Assembly (NCBI RefSeq): GCF_050624435.1
Contig: NC_134539.1
Coordinates: 48,764,001 to 48,828,000, forward strand
Direction of reading: 5' to 3'
DNA: 64,000 nucleotides
DNA from: Tenrec ecaudatus
Lineage: Eukaryota; Chordata; Mammalia; Afrosoricida; Tenrecidae
In this document: in pieces, positions 12,546 to 24,304 of the stretch
Numbering within the stretch: the first letter of the stretch is position 1
How the letters are laid out: every line of letters starts with the position of its first letter
The notes under the pieces: model-generated
What the model was told of the DNA's origin: nothing
What the model saw: the letters and a program-made list of their open reading frames with translations, nothing else
The model's database searches: none
Position numbers and translations under genes: made by a program

Positions 12546-12719
12546 ATTTCTTGAAGGAACAAACTGTATATTGAGCTTTTCTGTATTCAGAATATAGATG
12601 GTATTTTGTTTCTTTCAAGTACGAATTTGAGGTAAAAGGCACATACTTCTCAAGGAAATCTTCTGCAGAAACACTTGATTTCCATTGATCCAAGAGTGAG
12701 TTATCTGTCATTCCCGCAA
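12546..12719 (-). CDS. Coding exon 4 of the minus-strand gene, tentatively SHOC1-like
   Basis: This is a 174-bp exon with acceptor 'cacggctgtttcag' and donor 'gtagaa' on the minus strand. It is entered in phase 1 from the exon at 19800-19920, making Val across the junction. It encodes about residues 56-113, beginning VAGMTDNSLLDQWKSSVSAE and ending near CSFKK. It leaves phase 1, giving a Leu codon with the next exon. The donor is not a strong consensus, but it is the one that keeps the frame open into exon 5. An internal Met could be taken wrongly for a start. Confidence 0.75.
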
Positions 12720-13957
12720 CTGAAACAGCCGTGACAAGAAAGTAGAATGGTAAACTTTAGGCTTTACATTTTTATTTACACTTCATATAACCACCTAATT
12801 TCAAATATTTAAATGATCATCCTTTATTACTATTAAAAGACAAGAAGCTCAACTACAGTCAGAATAATCACTTTAAACCTATCGTTCTCATTTTCTAGTC
12901 TCTCTTTTGCTTAGACAAACAGCACTCAAATCCCAGCTGCCTGTTTTCACCAGCTCTTGTGGAACCTCATGAAGCCTTTCTTTAATGATTGTAGCTCATT
13001 CTGATATATTCCTCTCGATGGGTCATGAGGTACTTAACAGATCTTACCATCATATTATGATTCAAATTTTTATGTAGCTATAGCTTGTCTCATATTAGGA
13101 CCTTGTTTCTTTTTGATCTGTTATTTTTAATTATCTTAAGCCTTATGATCACATAATTTACACATTTGTGCCTCTACTTTATTCTTTCTAATTAATTGCT
13201 AAAAGCACCAATCATATATACAGAAGTTCAACTGTTTTATTTGTTTTTGCATAGCTATTTTAAAGATATATCATAAATAACTTAAGAATTTAAATGCAAA
13301 GTTCAACTTGCTATCTCATGATGCTGACTTTTAAAAGCATCTGACCTTAGCAATTCTCTATAAAATGTAAAGTGTTAGATATTTTTTATTTGATATCATA
13401 TACAAATTGCAAGGAAATACTTTTTAATTAAGACAGTATTTTAGACAGGAACTCTTAATTAGATTATCACATTTAAAAGCAAAAAGACAAAGTAGCCATT
13501 GCTACTTTATCTTCAACCCTTGCATTTAAACAGGCTCATGAATACAAATTGAAATAGGTGCATCTTGCTCTGTGCCATTAGGCAGTATAGAGACTTCTCA
13601 GTATTCAAATATATTTATATAATCATATATGTGTTTAAATATAAAATCAATCTATAGGTTATAAGATGGCATTCACCATCTTTGTGAAAAATTCCACATT
13701 GCCAATCTAACCTAGTCTCAAAAGTCCAATCACATTTTAGAGAAAAGCAGTGATAACACTTGCTGAACAAAAAATTCTATCAAAAATTTAAGTTTGATCA
13801 GAGTCATTTAACCACAGCCAATCTTTAATTTATGACTGTCCAAACAAAATATTCTTATCAGTCATTCATGATCTGTTTTCTGGTGTATGAGATCAATTTA
13901 AATATAGTTCATGTTTTTTAAAAAGTCACAAGAGATTCCTATTTTTAAAAAATTAAG
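12720..13957. other. Intron, nothing recognised
   Basis: AT-rich intronic sequence between exon 4 and the cytochrome c pseudogene. I see no supported feature. Confidence 0.45.
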
Positions 13958-14291
13958 GCAGTGGCCAACTGTTGCTCATTAGTAGCTTTCTTGAAATAAG
14001 TTATCAAGTCTGCCCCTCTTCCCTTCTTCTTAATGCCAGTAAAGATCATTTTCGTTCCAGGGATGTGCTTCTTGGGATTCCCCAAATACTTGATCAGTCT
14101 GTCCTCTCCTCAGGTGATACCGTTGCTCTACTGGCATCTGTGAACACAGGGGTGACTGGTCTTCTGCTCAAACCAACCATGGAGATTTGGCTTTGTCTTC
14201 AGTTTGTGCCCCTTCCCCAAACCCCTTCAACAGAGTGGCACTATGTACACTTCTAAACAAAAGTCTTCTTGCCCTTCTCAAAATCACCCAT
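13958..14291 (-). pseudogene. CYCS: Processed pseudogene of cytochrome c
   Basis: Read on the minus strand from the ATG at 14291, it begins MGDFEKGKKTFV and then hits stop codons at codons 13 and 17. The second of these lies inside the heme-binding CXXCH motif, of which Cys, Cys and His remain readable. After frameshifts, the C-terminal half is clear: [19 protein letters not shown] and then YFKKATNE. The normal stop has become CAA at 13974-13972, and the following bases match the cytochrome c 3' UTR. It has no introns and sits in an intron of the host gene in the same orientation. It is a dead retrocopy. Confidence 0.93.
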
Positions 14292-14555
14292 CGTAAATTC
14301 ACGCTCTCACTGCACACCACACCATCACCACCATCCAGAGGCCTGATATCCCGTTCTCTGAGTACAAAGACACCAAACTCCAGCCCTTGTTTCCATATGC
14401 CATACTCTATCAAACTAGCATCAGAATAATCAACTGAGAGGAATTTTTTTTTCCACCATCAGTGTTGACTCTTTCCGTTTGTTACTCTGAACAAATCACT
14501 TAACATCAGAATCTGTGCCTCGTTAAAAGACAAAGCTTAGTGTTTAAAAAAAAAT
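14292..14555. other. Unclassified sequence beside the CYCS retrocopy
   Basis: It could be 5' sequence carried with the retrocopy or unrelated intron. I do not recognise it. Confidence 0.3.
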
Positions 14556-14704
14556 GAGGAGCTGATGCCAGGAGCTTGGGTGAAGAGCAAATGTTTTGAG
14601 AATGATGAGGATAATGAATGTACAGATGTGCTTTACACAATTGATGTATGTATGGATTGTGGTAAGAGTTGTATGAGCCCCCAATAAAATGATTTTTTTA
14701 AAAG
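14556..14704 (+). mobile_element. L1 3' end
   Basis: This is the typical end block 'gagctgatgccaggagcttg' through 'gagcccccaataaaatgat' with an A-rich tail. It is 5'-truncated. Confidence 0.8.
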
Positions 14705-14932
14705 TACAGGTTTGAGGGAGGGGTGAGCGGGGAGGGAGGGGAAAAATAAAGAGGACCTGATGGAAAGGGCTTAAGCGGAGAGCAAATGCTTTGAAAATGA
14801 TTAGGGCAAAGAATGTACAGATGAAAAAAAAAAAGAATGTACAGATGTGCCTTATACAATTGATGTATGTATATGTATAGATTGTGATAAGAGTTGTATG
14901 AGCCTCTAATAAAATGTTTTTTAAAAAACATT
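14705..14932 (+). mobile_element. Second L1 3' end with internal A-run
   Basis: A further L1 terminus lies directly after the first. Inside it, 'gaatgtacagatg' is followed by a run of A and then repeated, a local duplication like the double tails seen in other copies here. Confidence 0.78.
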
Positions 14933-14949
14933 TTTAAAGGTGGCAACGA

Positions 14950-16376
14950 AGCATGGTAATAGGGCAGGAGGAAAGTCAAGGGAGATGGAGGAAAGAGCTA
15001 GGAGTCAAAGGGCATTCATGGAGGTCTAGACAAAGACATGTACATGCAAATATATATAGGAGGATGGGGAAATAGACCTATGTGTCTATATTTATAGGTC
15101 AAGTATTAAGGTGGTGGAAGGACCTTGGGCCTCTACTCAAACACTCCCTCAATGCACGAATACCTTCTTTTATTAAATTGGAACTCTATGATGCTCACTC
15201 TCCCGACACAACGGCTGGAGCCAAAGTGGGTGAACAAGTAAATGTGGTGAAGAAAGCTGATGGTGCCGGCTATCAAAAGACATAGTGACTGGGGTCTTAA
15301 AGGCTTGAAGATAAACAAGCGGCCATCTAGCTCAGAAGCAACAGAGTCCACATGGAAGAACACACCAGCCTGTGTGATCGAGTGGTCCCAAAGGGATCAG
15401 TTACCAGGCATCAAAGAACAAAAAATCATATCATTGACTGCACACCTCCATGATAGGATCGCTGAAGACAAATGGGTGCATAAGCAAATGTGGTGAAGAA
15501 AGCTGATGGTGCCTGGCTATCAAAAGAGATAGTGTCTGGGGTCTTAAAGGCTTGAAGGTGAACAAGCGGCCATCTAGCTCAGAAGCAAAAAAGCTCACAT
15601 GGAAAAAGCACACCGGCCAGTGCGATCACGAGGTGCCAAGGGACCAGGTATAAGGCATCATGCAAAAAAAAAACAACGATATAAGTGTGTGTATATATGT
15701 GTATATATGTGTATATGTATATATATACCATATTAAATGAAGGGGGAAGTGCAGAGTGGAGACCCAAGGCCCAAGTGTCGGCCAATGGAGATCCCCTCAT
15801 AGAGGGGTTTAGGAGAGGAGATGGGTTAATTAGGGTGCGAGGTAGTACCAATGAAGAACACAGCTTTCCCCCAGATCCTGGATGCTTCCTCCCCCCAACT
15901 ACCATGATCCGAATTCTACCTTGCAGGACTGGATAGGGCAGAGGCTGTACACTGGTACATATGAGGACTGGAGGTACAGGGAATCCAGGGTGGATGATAC
16001 CTTCAGGACCAAGGGTGTGAGGGGCGATGCTGGGAGAGTGGAGGGTGAGTGGGTTGGAAGGGGGGAACTGATTACAAGGATCCACATGTGACCTCTTCCC
16101 TGGGAGAGGGACAGCAGAGAAGGGGGGAAGGGAGACTCCGGATAGGGCAAGATATGACAAAATAACGAGGTATAAATTACCAAGGGCACATGAGGGAGGG
16201 GGGAAAGGGGAGGGAGGGGAAAAAAAAAAAGAGGACCTGATGCAAGGGGCTTAAGTGGAGAGCAAATGCCTTGAGAATGATTGGGGCAGGGAATGTATGG
16301 ATGTGCTTTATACAATTGATGTATGTATATGTATGGATTGTGATAAGAGTTGTATGAGTCCCTAATAAAATGTAAA
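14950..16376 (+). mobile_element. 5'-truncated L1, about 1.4 kb of 3' UTR
   Basis: It runs in sense through the L1 3' UTR to 'gagtccctaataaaatgt' and poly(A). It contains two units of a 247-bp tandem repeat; the 'ggctatcaaaagacatag' type block recurs at 15268 and 15515. It also contains a TG/TA microsatellite at about 15683-15728. Its last 650 bases are nearly identical to the copy at 23246-23890. The ORF-like frames in it are chance. Confidence 0.87.
15683..15730. repeat. TG/TA microsatellite inside L1 3' UTR
   Basis: An alternating gtgtatatat tract precedes the 'gcagagtggagacccaaggc' block. The same arrangement occurs at 23185-23250, so it belongs to this L1 lineage. Confidence 0.85.
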
Positions 16377-16496
16377 AAAAGAAAAGAAAATTATTAGGGC
16401 AAAGAATGTACAGATGTGCTTTACACAATTGATGTATGTATATGTATGGATTGTGATAACAGTTGTATGAGCCCCTAATAAAACGTAAAAAAAAAT
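16377..16496 (+). mobile_element. Duplicated L1 tail unit
   Basis: Right after the poly(A) of the preceding L1, the unit 'attattagggcaaagaatgt' through 'cccctaataaaacgt' and another A-run is repeated. The junction matches those at 23.9 and 60.4 kb. Confidence 0.85.
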
Positions 16497-16524
16497 GAAC
16501 TAAGAAAAAAAAAAGTGCAGGTTC

Positions 16525-16738
16525 TAGAATCACTATCTAGATTTTAATCCTTGTATTTATTAACTGCATGATTCTGAATTTCTCACCTCTTTGTACCTCA
16601 GTTTTCTTATCTATAAATTAGGACTAATAACCATGGCATTTGATTATTGTTATTGTAAAGATGAAATCTGATGAGACATGAGAATTGTTTACAACAGTAT
16701 CTGGCCCAATAAATTCTTGCTGTTATGATTATTATTTT
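16525..16738 (+). repeat. MIR
   Basis: The core and 3' part are recognisable from 'cctcagttttcttatctata' followed by a 'aattaggactaataa' block and 'acagtatctggcccaataaa'. Confidence 0.75.
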
Positions 16739-16904
16739 TAAAATAAGGGGACACAAAAAAAGATGGTAAACTAGCTTGTTCATTGTAGACTCTGGGAGAA
16801 ACAATTTGATAAAAGGAGACTTGTGCAAGGACCTACATCTAGTCGGCCGAATGGTCCTCACTTTATTTGATCCTAAGCAGAGCCAATGAATTTGGGAAAT
16901 TACG

Positions 16905-17600
16905 AGCATGTTCTTTTGTCTTTACTTCAGATCTTTGCACATTTCAATACCTGACTTTGTTTTCTCAAGCTGCTTTTGAAACCTTCTGTACAACTCTTTC
17001 ATGTCATGACTTAAGACTTCCATTTTAGCTGCTCTCTGTTCAGGAGCAAGTTCACTTTGGTCTTTTTGCTCTTTTCACTCTTATAAATGAATCTGTCTTC
17101 TTCATGTATGATATCCTTAATGTCAGCCTACTTGTCTTATCTTCAGTCATCAGTGTCCAATGTGTCAGATCTAGTCTTGAAATGGTTTTATTTTTAATAT
17201 TTTTAAATGGTTTCTAAATAGTGGAAAATACTTCATCGTACTTTAAAATTTTTGTTCATCTATAACTTGAACTTTCATTTGAGCAACTAATAAAGGCCCT
17301 ATTTTCCAACTATTTGTGTCTTTGTTTCCTACATTTGCATTCCAATCACCAGTAATTGTTAATCCATCTTGATTACAAGTTTGATCAATTTCAGACTGCA
17401 GAAGTTGGGAAAAGCCTCAATTTTTTCATGTTTGGCTGGTACATAAATTTGAGTAATAGTCACATTAACTGGTCTTGCTTATAAGAATATGCATATTATG
17501 CTATCATTTCTAGAACTGCTGGACTTCTAAAGTATTCCCAATCCTAGCTATTTTTAATATCTTCATTACTCTGTATGAACCTAGTCCAAGTCACCATCAC
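16905..17600 (-). mobile_element. RTE/BovB-like LINE relic, endonuclease part
   Basis: Read on the minus strand, it shows an RTE endonuclease-like stretch RPVNVTITQIYVPAKHEK followed further on by a GMQM/GNWNA-type block ('ggtgattggaatgca'). Stops and frameshifts are frequent. A dead, old copy. Confidence 0.6.
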
Positions 17601-18714
17601 TTTTAATCTAAATCTATGTTCATTTAGTAGTCTAACTTCCTCACTGATTTACTTCTCTACTCTCACCTCCCAATCCCCACCCGTCATCATCTAGACAACC
17701 AGCATGACCTCTCTCAAGCCTTCATCAGATTGTCAGACCCTTAAAAATCATCTATAGTTTCCCCATCAGCGAAAACAAAAATAAATAAGATTTCATATCA
17801 CAACTTACAAATCATTTGATCATTCAGCAACTGCTTACTTCTCTATCTCCCTTTTTTATTATCCTCCGGTTGCAATGACTTCATTTTCTCTCTTTCTCTT
17901 CTTATTTAGCTATTTATTCTCTTGGCCTACTTTTTTGATCATCACACATGCAGGGCAGTGAATTATTTAATGTGGCTCTTCTAGCCATAGTCTCTGTAGC
18001 TCCCATCAAACAACTTTTTCCTGACACGCTTAGGTAAAGAAGGTGAGAGAAGCTACGGCTATGATTTAAGTGAGAGTGCTAGTTAATAGCATTCATTGAT
18101 TACTATCTTGCTGGGTATAAAATGAGCCATCTTGGAAGCAGGAGAAAGGATCTCAATACAAGAACAAAAGCCAGAGTGGAGCATGTGCTCTAGACCTGGA
18201 GTTACCTGCTAGATCTAGGAGGCAGCTCTGACTCCAGAGGAGTGACAGAAGAGCAGCAGGACCAGGAGCCAAAGCATGAGACAGAGTATCAACTTTACAG
18301 CCCATGCAGAAAGTAAAGCTTGGGCAGGAGGCTGGCTTGTGGAATAAGTTGTCTCTGGGCACTTTAGTTGAGGGGCTGGGTTTGTTGACCCCCCCAACCC
18401 TCCCCAGAGCTGGAGCTGAGTACTTTCAAGGTGAGATTTACAGTGGAGTGGCATGCCCTTTGGGCATTTATTAGCAGCTCTGAAAGAACTTTGTAACCTG
18501 TCCTGCCATAACACTATCCTGAGCATTACCACTTGAACTGTAACCTGAGAACTTCCACACGAATCCCCATAATCGTGAGTGAGCATTGTCTGTGAGTTCT
18601 GTGCAGCATCTGCAAATGCACTATAGTATCGAGCTGAAAAGTACAGCGCTGTGGAAGATAGAGCTGACAAAGAACACCACACAGCAAGTTCATTTCTCAG
18701 TAAAGGACCTTCTA
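17601..18714. other. Intron, mostly unclassified
   Basis: Old LINE-2-like composition is possible near 17640-17760. A long open frame on the minus strand (18215-18868) extends into an L2 in antisense and has no support as a gene. Confidence 0.4.
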
Positions 18715-19060
18715 TCGACTGGAAAGGCTCCCCCACCCTCACATATCTTTTCATGATAGGCGCTTTCTCATCATTTAAGGTCTCAACCTGAAAATCAAAC
18801 TCTTCACAGAGGCCTTTCCCTAACCATTTTAGGAGAAAACACTGTCTACTTCTGAATTTCACATACAAGTATGATATTCATCAATAGCAGACATTACCTT
18901 GTCAATTTAATAGTAGCATTGTTATATCTCCCTTATTAATCTGAAAACCCTCTAAGGACAAGAACTCTTTCTCTGCTTAATTAGGAGCTATATCCTCAAT
19001 GGCTGGTATATAATACATATTAAAGGTTAATTGGATGACTCCTCTTAAGGAGACTTATCT
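18715..19060 (+). repeat. LINE-2 3' end
   Basis: The block 'ggtctcaacctgaaaatcaa' followed by 'cacagaggcctttccctaac', then 'aaccctctaaggacaagaac' and the closing 'gctggtata' block, follows the L2 3' end in sense. Confidence 0.8.
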
Positions 19061-19144
19061 CTTTCCTAACTTCATGACTTAAAATTAAAATACGATATTT
19101 TCCACATAAATTCTGTGTATCGCTACAACTTAAATACAGTCCTG

Positions 19145-19335
19145 ACACTCTAAAATAACACTGCCAGTGAGTCAATGCTGACTCATAGTGACTCCCTGTG
19201 TGTTTCCGAGACTGCAACTATTTACGGGAGGATAAACTCCAATATTTCTCCTGCTGAGCTGCTGGTGGTTTTGAACTGCTGACCATGGGGACTGCAGACC
19301 AACGCGTAATCACTACACCACCAGGGCTGCATATA
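19145..19335 (-). repeat. AfroSINE, near full length
   Basis: The antisense block order is complete: 'gagtcaatgctgactcatag', 'tgtgtttccgagactgcaac', 'ggtggttttgaactgctgac' and 'accaccagggctgc'. Confidence 0.88.
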
Positions 19336-19799
19336 GCCCTATCTTATTATATTGCAACAAATGGTTACAATGTTAGAATATTTTTTTGGCAGGAAAACTA
19401 CTTTTATTATAATTATATTTGTAGACATAAAATATACTGCATTAGTCAAAACACATAGGACTGTACAGCACAAATTCTAATGTAAACTATAGACTTCAGT
19501 TCATAATGTACTGTTAATGCATTAATTATAACAAATGCATTTCACAATGTTGCAAATAAGAGGAGAATGTTAGAATATTTTAAGATTTTGTAATATACAT
19601 CTTTTATTTATTCGAGTCAAATCTAGTATAAGTTTTCCAATTTCCTATGTTTCCACCTAAATTCTCTAATAAAAATACTAATTTACACTCTAAATTCTGA
19701 TACAAATAAATGTAAGTAAATTAATGAGGAAAGCCCTAATTTATGTGCTAAACTATGAAATAACTTTTTAAAAATATTTGGAGAAATGAAAGAACATAC

Positions 19800-19920
19800 C
19801 TCTTGTCCATGGCTTCCTAAACTTATCATTAGTAACTCCTGCATGATTTTCATCTTGAAACAAACAGGAAGGAGCTTGAAGTAATAAAGCATTTCTGGAA
19901 AGTCTCTTTCTAACTACATT
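19800..19920 (-). CDS. Coding exon 3 of the minus-strand gene, tentatively SHOC1-like
   Basis: This is a 121-bp exon with acceptor 'cttaatttcacag' and donor 'gtatgt' on the minus strand. It is entered in phase 0 from the exon at 20228-20308 and encodes residues 16-55. It starts [20 protein letters not shown] and ends near FRKPWTR, and it leaves phase 1. It is basic and well conserved in appearance, with no stops. The peptide is what suggests SHOC1/C9orf84 to me; the other reading frames are closed across both junctions. If that assignment holds, this is the N-terminal part upstream of the XPF-like region. Confidence 0.82.
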
Positions 19921-20227
19921 CTGTGAAATTAAGAAACTGAGATAAAATATAAAATAACACAGGACTATATAATTAAGTAAGTTAGGATCTCTAATGAACG
20001 AATCACCCAGAAATCATTAATAATAGTTGATTGTTGTTATTAGTTATTTTTAATGTCTTTTCAACAATGTTCTTGTAGGTTAGGCTAAAAGATGAATGTG
20101 TGTATGTATCTTATAGGAAATTGGATCTTACTAAATATACATATATCATTTAGCAATATACTTTTTTCAGTTAACAATGCAATGTGATTATCTTAATTCT
20201 TAGTAAATTGGAAGTGACTAATAATAC

Positions 20228-20308
20228 CTCAAATACGTAGTCTATTGCATGATATTTGAGTGGTGAAAACATATCTTCTTTCTTTGAAAGCAGTACAAAC
20301 TTCAACAA
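20228..20308 (-). CDS. First coding exon (exon 2) with the start codon of the minus-strand gene, tentatively SHOC1-like
   Basis: This is an 81-bp exon with acceptor 'aaatgtccag' and donor 'gtatta' on the minus strand. The start chosen is the ATG at 20272-20270, giving MFSPLKYHAIDYVFE and leaving phase 0. Upstream in this frame the exon is open, but the predicted first exon ending at 24305 has a stop just before its 3' end. This ATG is therefore the first usable one. If the gene is SHOC1, its product is a meiotic XPF-like protein that works with SPO16 in crossover formation. That role is family knowledge and the assignment is inference; the exon itself is directly supported. Confidence 0.78.
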
Positions 20309-20437
20309 CTGGACATTTAAAAAAAATAAATATTGGTCAAATAATAAAAGTAGGAGCATAAAATCTCCTTTAACCAAAAAGTTTGATTCACTTTTTCAAA
20401 TTAAAAAATATTCTGAATGATAACAAATAGCTATACA

Positions 20438-21220
20438 TGTCTGGGATCTTAAAGGCTTGAAGATAAACAAGCAGCCATCTAGCTGAGAAACAACAAAGTC
20501 CACATGGAAGAAGCATATCAGCCTGTGTGATCATGAAGTGTCAACGAGATCAAGTATGAGGCATCAAAGACCCAGAACAAAAAATCCTATCAATGTGAAT
20601 GGGAAAATATGAAATGGAGACCCAAAACGCATCTGTAGACAATTGGATATCCCCTTACAGAAGGGTCACAAGGAAGAGACAAGCCAGTAAGGGTGCAGTA
20701 TAACATCGATGAAACATACAACTTTCCTCTAGTTCTTTAATGCTTCCTCCCCCCACTTTCATGACCCCAATTCTACCTACAACTCTGGCAAGACTAGAGC
20801 ATGTACACGGATACAGATAAGAGCTCTCAACACAGGGAATCCAGGACAGACAACTCCTCAGGACCAATAATGAGAGTAGCAGTAATAAGGAGTGTAAGAC
20901 AAAGATGGCGGGAGTAAGGGGAAACCGATCACAATGATCTACATATAATCTCCGCCCAGTGGGTCGGACAACAGAAAAGTGGCTGACGGGAGAGAAACAC
21001 TGGTCAGTGTAAGACATGAAAAAATAATAATTAATTTTTAAATGATCAAGGGTTCATGAGCGAGGGGGGGAAATGAGCAGATACCAAGGGCTCAAACACA
21101 AGAAAATGTTTTAAAATTTTGTGATGGCAACAAATGTACGAATGTGCTTGACACAATGGATGTATGTAAGGATTGTTATAAGAGCTGTCATGAGCCCCCA
21201 ATAAAATGATTTTTAAAATT
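20438..21220 (+). mobile_element. 5'-truncated L1, 783 bp
   Basis: An L1 3' UTR in sense ends 'catgagcccccaataaaatg'. Perfect 9-base target duplications agctataca lie at 20429-20437 and 21221-21229. It sits in the first intron upstream of the start-codon exon. Confidence 0.87.
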
Positions 21221-21259
21221 AGCTATACAAATAACATTATAATTTTAAATTTACCTGAA

Positions 21260-21478
21260 AGTAATAAATGTAAGAGTCATTACCATAGAACTGATGCTGA
21301 CTCACAGCGACCCTATAGGACAGGAGTATCCTATAGGGAAACCCTGTGAGTTTCCGAGATTGTAACTGTTTACAGGATGGGGAAAACCCCATCTTTCTCC
21401 AGAATGGCTGGTGTTTTTGAACTGCAGACCTTGGCAGATTACAGCCCACCTTGTGACCACTACACCTTCAGGGCTCCT
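21260..21478 (-). repeat. AfroSINE
   Basis: The antisense blocks 'ctgatgctgactcacagcga', 'ctgtgagtttccgagattgt' and 'tttttgaactgcagacc' are present, ending at 'ttcagggctcc'. Confidence 0.85.
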
Positions 21479-22424
21479 ACAAAGTCAGACCCAGAGACAT
21501 AAAAATGTTCGTGGATTTTCTCATTTTGTTTAATATATACATTTAATTTGCTAGTTTAAACATATTTAATATAAATTGTGAAGTTCAGCCAAAAGAGCTG
21601 GTGTTCACAAGATTGGCAGTTTTCCTTAGATAACCATGTTTTTGAAATTACTTAACTATGGGCAGAACTCTGCTAAAATGGTGGAATAGGATTTGGGAAA
21701 TTGTTTCCATTCTCACTTATAAAATAAAAAGGCTGAAGTCAGAATCCCTTTAGGAACTTAGCTCATTTGAAATAAAGCAACTGAGATATCTTGCCCTTAG
21801 GTCGATTATTGGTAACTCTATCTACTGAAGCTATTAAGTAAAATTTGGACAGCTGACTTAGTCCAGAATATTTCTCAATTATTTAAGAATCAGAACAATT
21901 TAGAAAAGTGATTTTTAGATAGAGTCCAGTTTATCAGCTAGTTCCTATTATTTTGATCAATAATTTAAAGTATCTTTGGGAATTTGAATGTAAGCTAGAA
22001 GTTTCTATATTGTAGTATAAGTTTATAGTCAAATGAAATAAACATTTAACCCTTACTATCTTGCCTTAGTTCTATTACATTGTTTGAAGTTTACCTATTT
22101 CTTTACTATGACCCTGGAATAAAAGACCTAAAGATCTTGTTACTTAATGGGCTAGAAATTTATTCCTTTATTTATCAAGTGAATATTCTAAAATGGTCAA
22201 CTTCTGGATTAAAAAAAAAGTAGTCAACTTCTGAAGACCCAGAATGACTCAAAAGACTTACTACAATAAGATTTCCAATGAAAATAAATCTAAAAGTTAC
22301 CTGAATTATCTTTAATATTGCTAGATTCTGTGGCACCAAGTATGGGGAATACATTGTTGCCACCATTTTAATTTTTCTTTAAACAATGTCACAATGGCAT
22401 TTTGATCATTTTTATTGCTATTAG
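21479..22424. other. Intron, nothing recognised
   Basis: AT-rich intron 1 of the minus-strand gene. I see no supported feature. Confidence 0.45.
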
Positions 22425-22860
22425 TTGGCATCAAGTTGACTTCAAATCATGACATTTTGTATAACAGAATGACATATTGTCTAGTCTTAAACCATCTTCA
22501 TGATCATTAGTACACGAGAGTCTATTGCTGTAGCTACTATATATAATTCTCTAACCTATGGGGCTCATCTTCCACACTGCCTGGAACAAGATTCTCTATT
22601 TCAAAGTATACAGTATTTATTGGCTAATTTTTGCAAGTAGATCAGTGGGCCTTTCTTCTTAGTCTGTCTCAGTCTGAAAGGTCTATGATACCTGTCTACC
22701 ACGAGCTCGGTGGCATAACTTCCAACATAACAGAAACATGCAAGCCACTACAATATGACAAACTGATGAGAGAGACGAGTGATCACTTCTTTGACGATAT
22801 TCAAATCCTTGCACTAAAATACCTTTTCTATATAGATGATTGTTGATGTTTCAAGTAGAT
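22425..22860 (-). repeat. Old RTE/AfroSINE-related repeat
   Basis: The start 'ttggcatcaagttgacttca' and following 'catgacattttgtataacag' resemble the 3' end shared by RTE and AfroSINE elements. Divergence is high and the right part is uncertain. The 71-residue frame in it is chance. Confidence 0.45.
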
Positions 22861-23184
22861 ACTGATTCTATATGTCTATTTCTTGATATTGCTCTTTTGG
22901 AAGAATTCTTAATCAGACTTCATTCTAGAACTCATTTTAAAAAGCTAAACCCAACTATACAAGTTTACCCAATCAGGCAATTGACTGCCATCATTTAAAT
23001 TTTTTTAAAATAAACCTAATATTTCTATCAGCTTTGGTTCCATTCCAATAATTTGTTGCACTGAAGTCAATCACTTCAATTTGTGCTAAATATTTAGTGA
23101 TTAAATATGGTTCATTACGTAAATTAGTAGAATTTCTTTGCTAATTTTATTTCATTGGCCTTATTTCTAAGATTAAAGACATGT

Positions 23185-23250
23185 GTGTATATGTATATAT
23201 GTGTGTGTATGTATATATATGTATGTGTATATATATATACATATATATAC
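23185..23250. repeat. TG/TA microsatellite
   Basis: A tract of gtatatgtatata units marks the 5' boundary of the following L1 copy and matches the tract inside the L1 at 15.7 kb. Confidence 0.85.
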
Positions 23251-23890
23251 CATATTGAACGAAGGGGCAAGTGCAGAGTGGAGACCCAAGGCCCAAGTGT
23301 CGGCCAATGGAGATCCCCTCACAGAGGGGTTTAGGAGAGGAGATGGGTTAATTAGGGTGCGAGGTAGTACCGATGAAGAACACAGCTTTCCCCCAGATCC
23401 TGGAAGCTTCCTCCCCCCAACTACCATGATCTGAATTCTACCTTGCAGGGCTGGATAGGGCAGAGGCTGTACACTGGTACATATGAGGGCTGGAGGCACA
23501 GGGAATCCAGGGTGGATGATACCTTCAGGACCAAGGGTGTGAGGGGCGATGCTGGGAGAGTGGAGGTGAGTGGGTTGGAAAGGGGGAACTGATTACAAGG
23601 ATCCACATGTGACCTCTTCCCTGGGAGAGGGACGGCAGAGAAGGGGGGAAGGGAGACTCCGGATAGGGCAAGATATGACAAAATAACGATGTATAAATTA
23701 CCAAGGGCACATGAGGGAGGGGGGAGAGGGGAGGGAAAAAAAAAAAGAGGACCTGATGCAAAGGGCTTAAGTGGAGAGCAAATGCTTTGAGAATGATTGG
23801 GGCAGGGAATGTATGGATGTGCTTTATACAATTGATGTATGTATATGTATGGATTGTGGTAAGAGTTGTATGAGTCCCTAATAAAATGTA
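23246..23890 (+). mobile_element. 5'-truncated L1, near-identical to the copy at 15.7 kb
   Basis: It starts at 'gcagagtggagacccaaggc' and ends 'gagtccctaataaaatgt' plus A-run. Over the first 480 bases I count about 15 differences from 15728-16210. It is followed directly by a second tail unit. Confidence 0.88.
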
Positions 23891-24018
23891 AAAAATGAAA
23901 AGAGGAGAAAAAAAATTATTAGGGCAAAGAATGTACAGATGTGCTTTATACAATTGATGTATGTATATGTATGAACTGTGATAAGAGTTGTATGAGCCCC
24001 TACTAAATTGTTAAAAAA
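23891..24018 (+). mobile_element. Duplicated L1 tail unit
   Basis: The unit starts 'attattagggcaaagaatgt', as at 16.4 kb, and ends 'gagcccctactaaattgt' and an A-run. The polyadenylation signal has been lost by mutation. Confidence 0.83.
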
Positions 24019-24029
24019 AATTATAAAAC

Positions 24030-24245
24030 TCTGAATTAGGTGAAGGGAGAAGTCGGACAGTGTTAAGACAGGACAAAATAATAATAATTTATAAATTAGC
24101 AAGGGTTCATGAGGTGGGAAAAGGCTCAAGTAGAAAGCAAATGTTTTGAGAATGAGGGAAACCAATGTACAAATGTGCTTGACACAAATGTGCTTGACGG
24201 ATGGATTGTGATAAGTGGCACGAGCCCCCAATAAAATGTTATTTA
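24030..24245 (+). mobile_element. Older L1 3' end
   Basis: A third L1 terminus follows in the same orientation and ends 'gagcccccaataaaatgtta'. It contains a small duplication of 'caaatgtgcttgac'. Confidence 0.8.
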
Positions 24246-24304
24246 TAAAAGCATTATAAAATTCTGAACTGCAGTATTTCCTAGCTGGTTTTTGTTTTCC
24301 TTAC

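Noticed and set aside
13972-14429. Plus-strand frames over the cytochrome c region
   Set aside because: They are antisense to the CYCS pseudogene, which is clearly the source of the sequence.
15579-16160. 193-codon minus-strand frame and its twin near 23173-23953
   Set aside because: Both are antisense to the same L1 3' UTR; their similarity reflects the repeat, not a gene family.
18215-18868. 217-codon open frame on the minus strand
   Set aside because: Its 5' third is antisense to a LINE-2 3' end and the rest has no domain, splice context or conserved feature. It is most likely chance.
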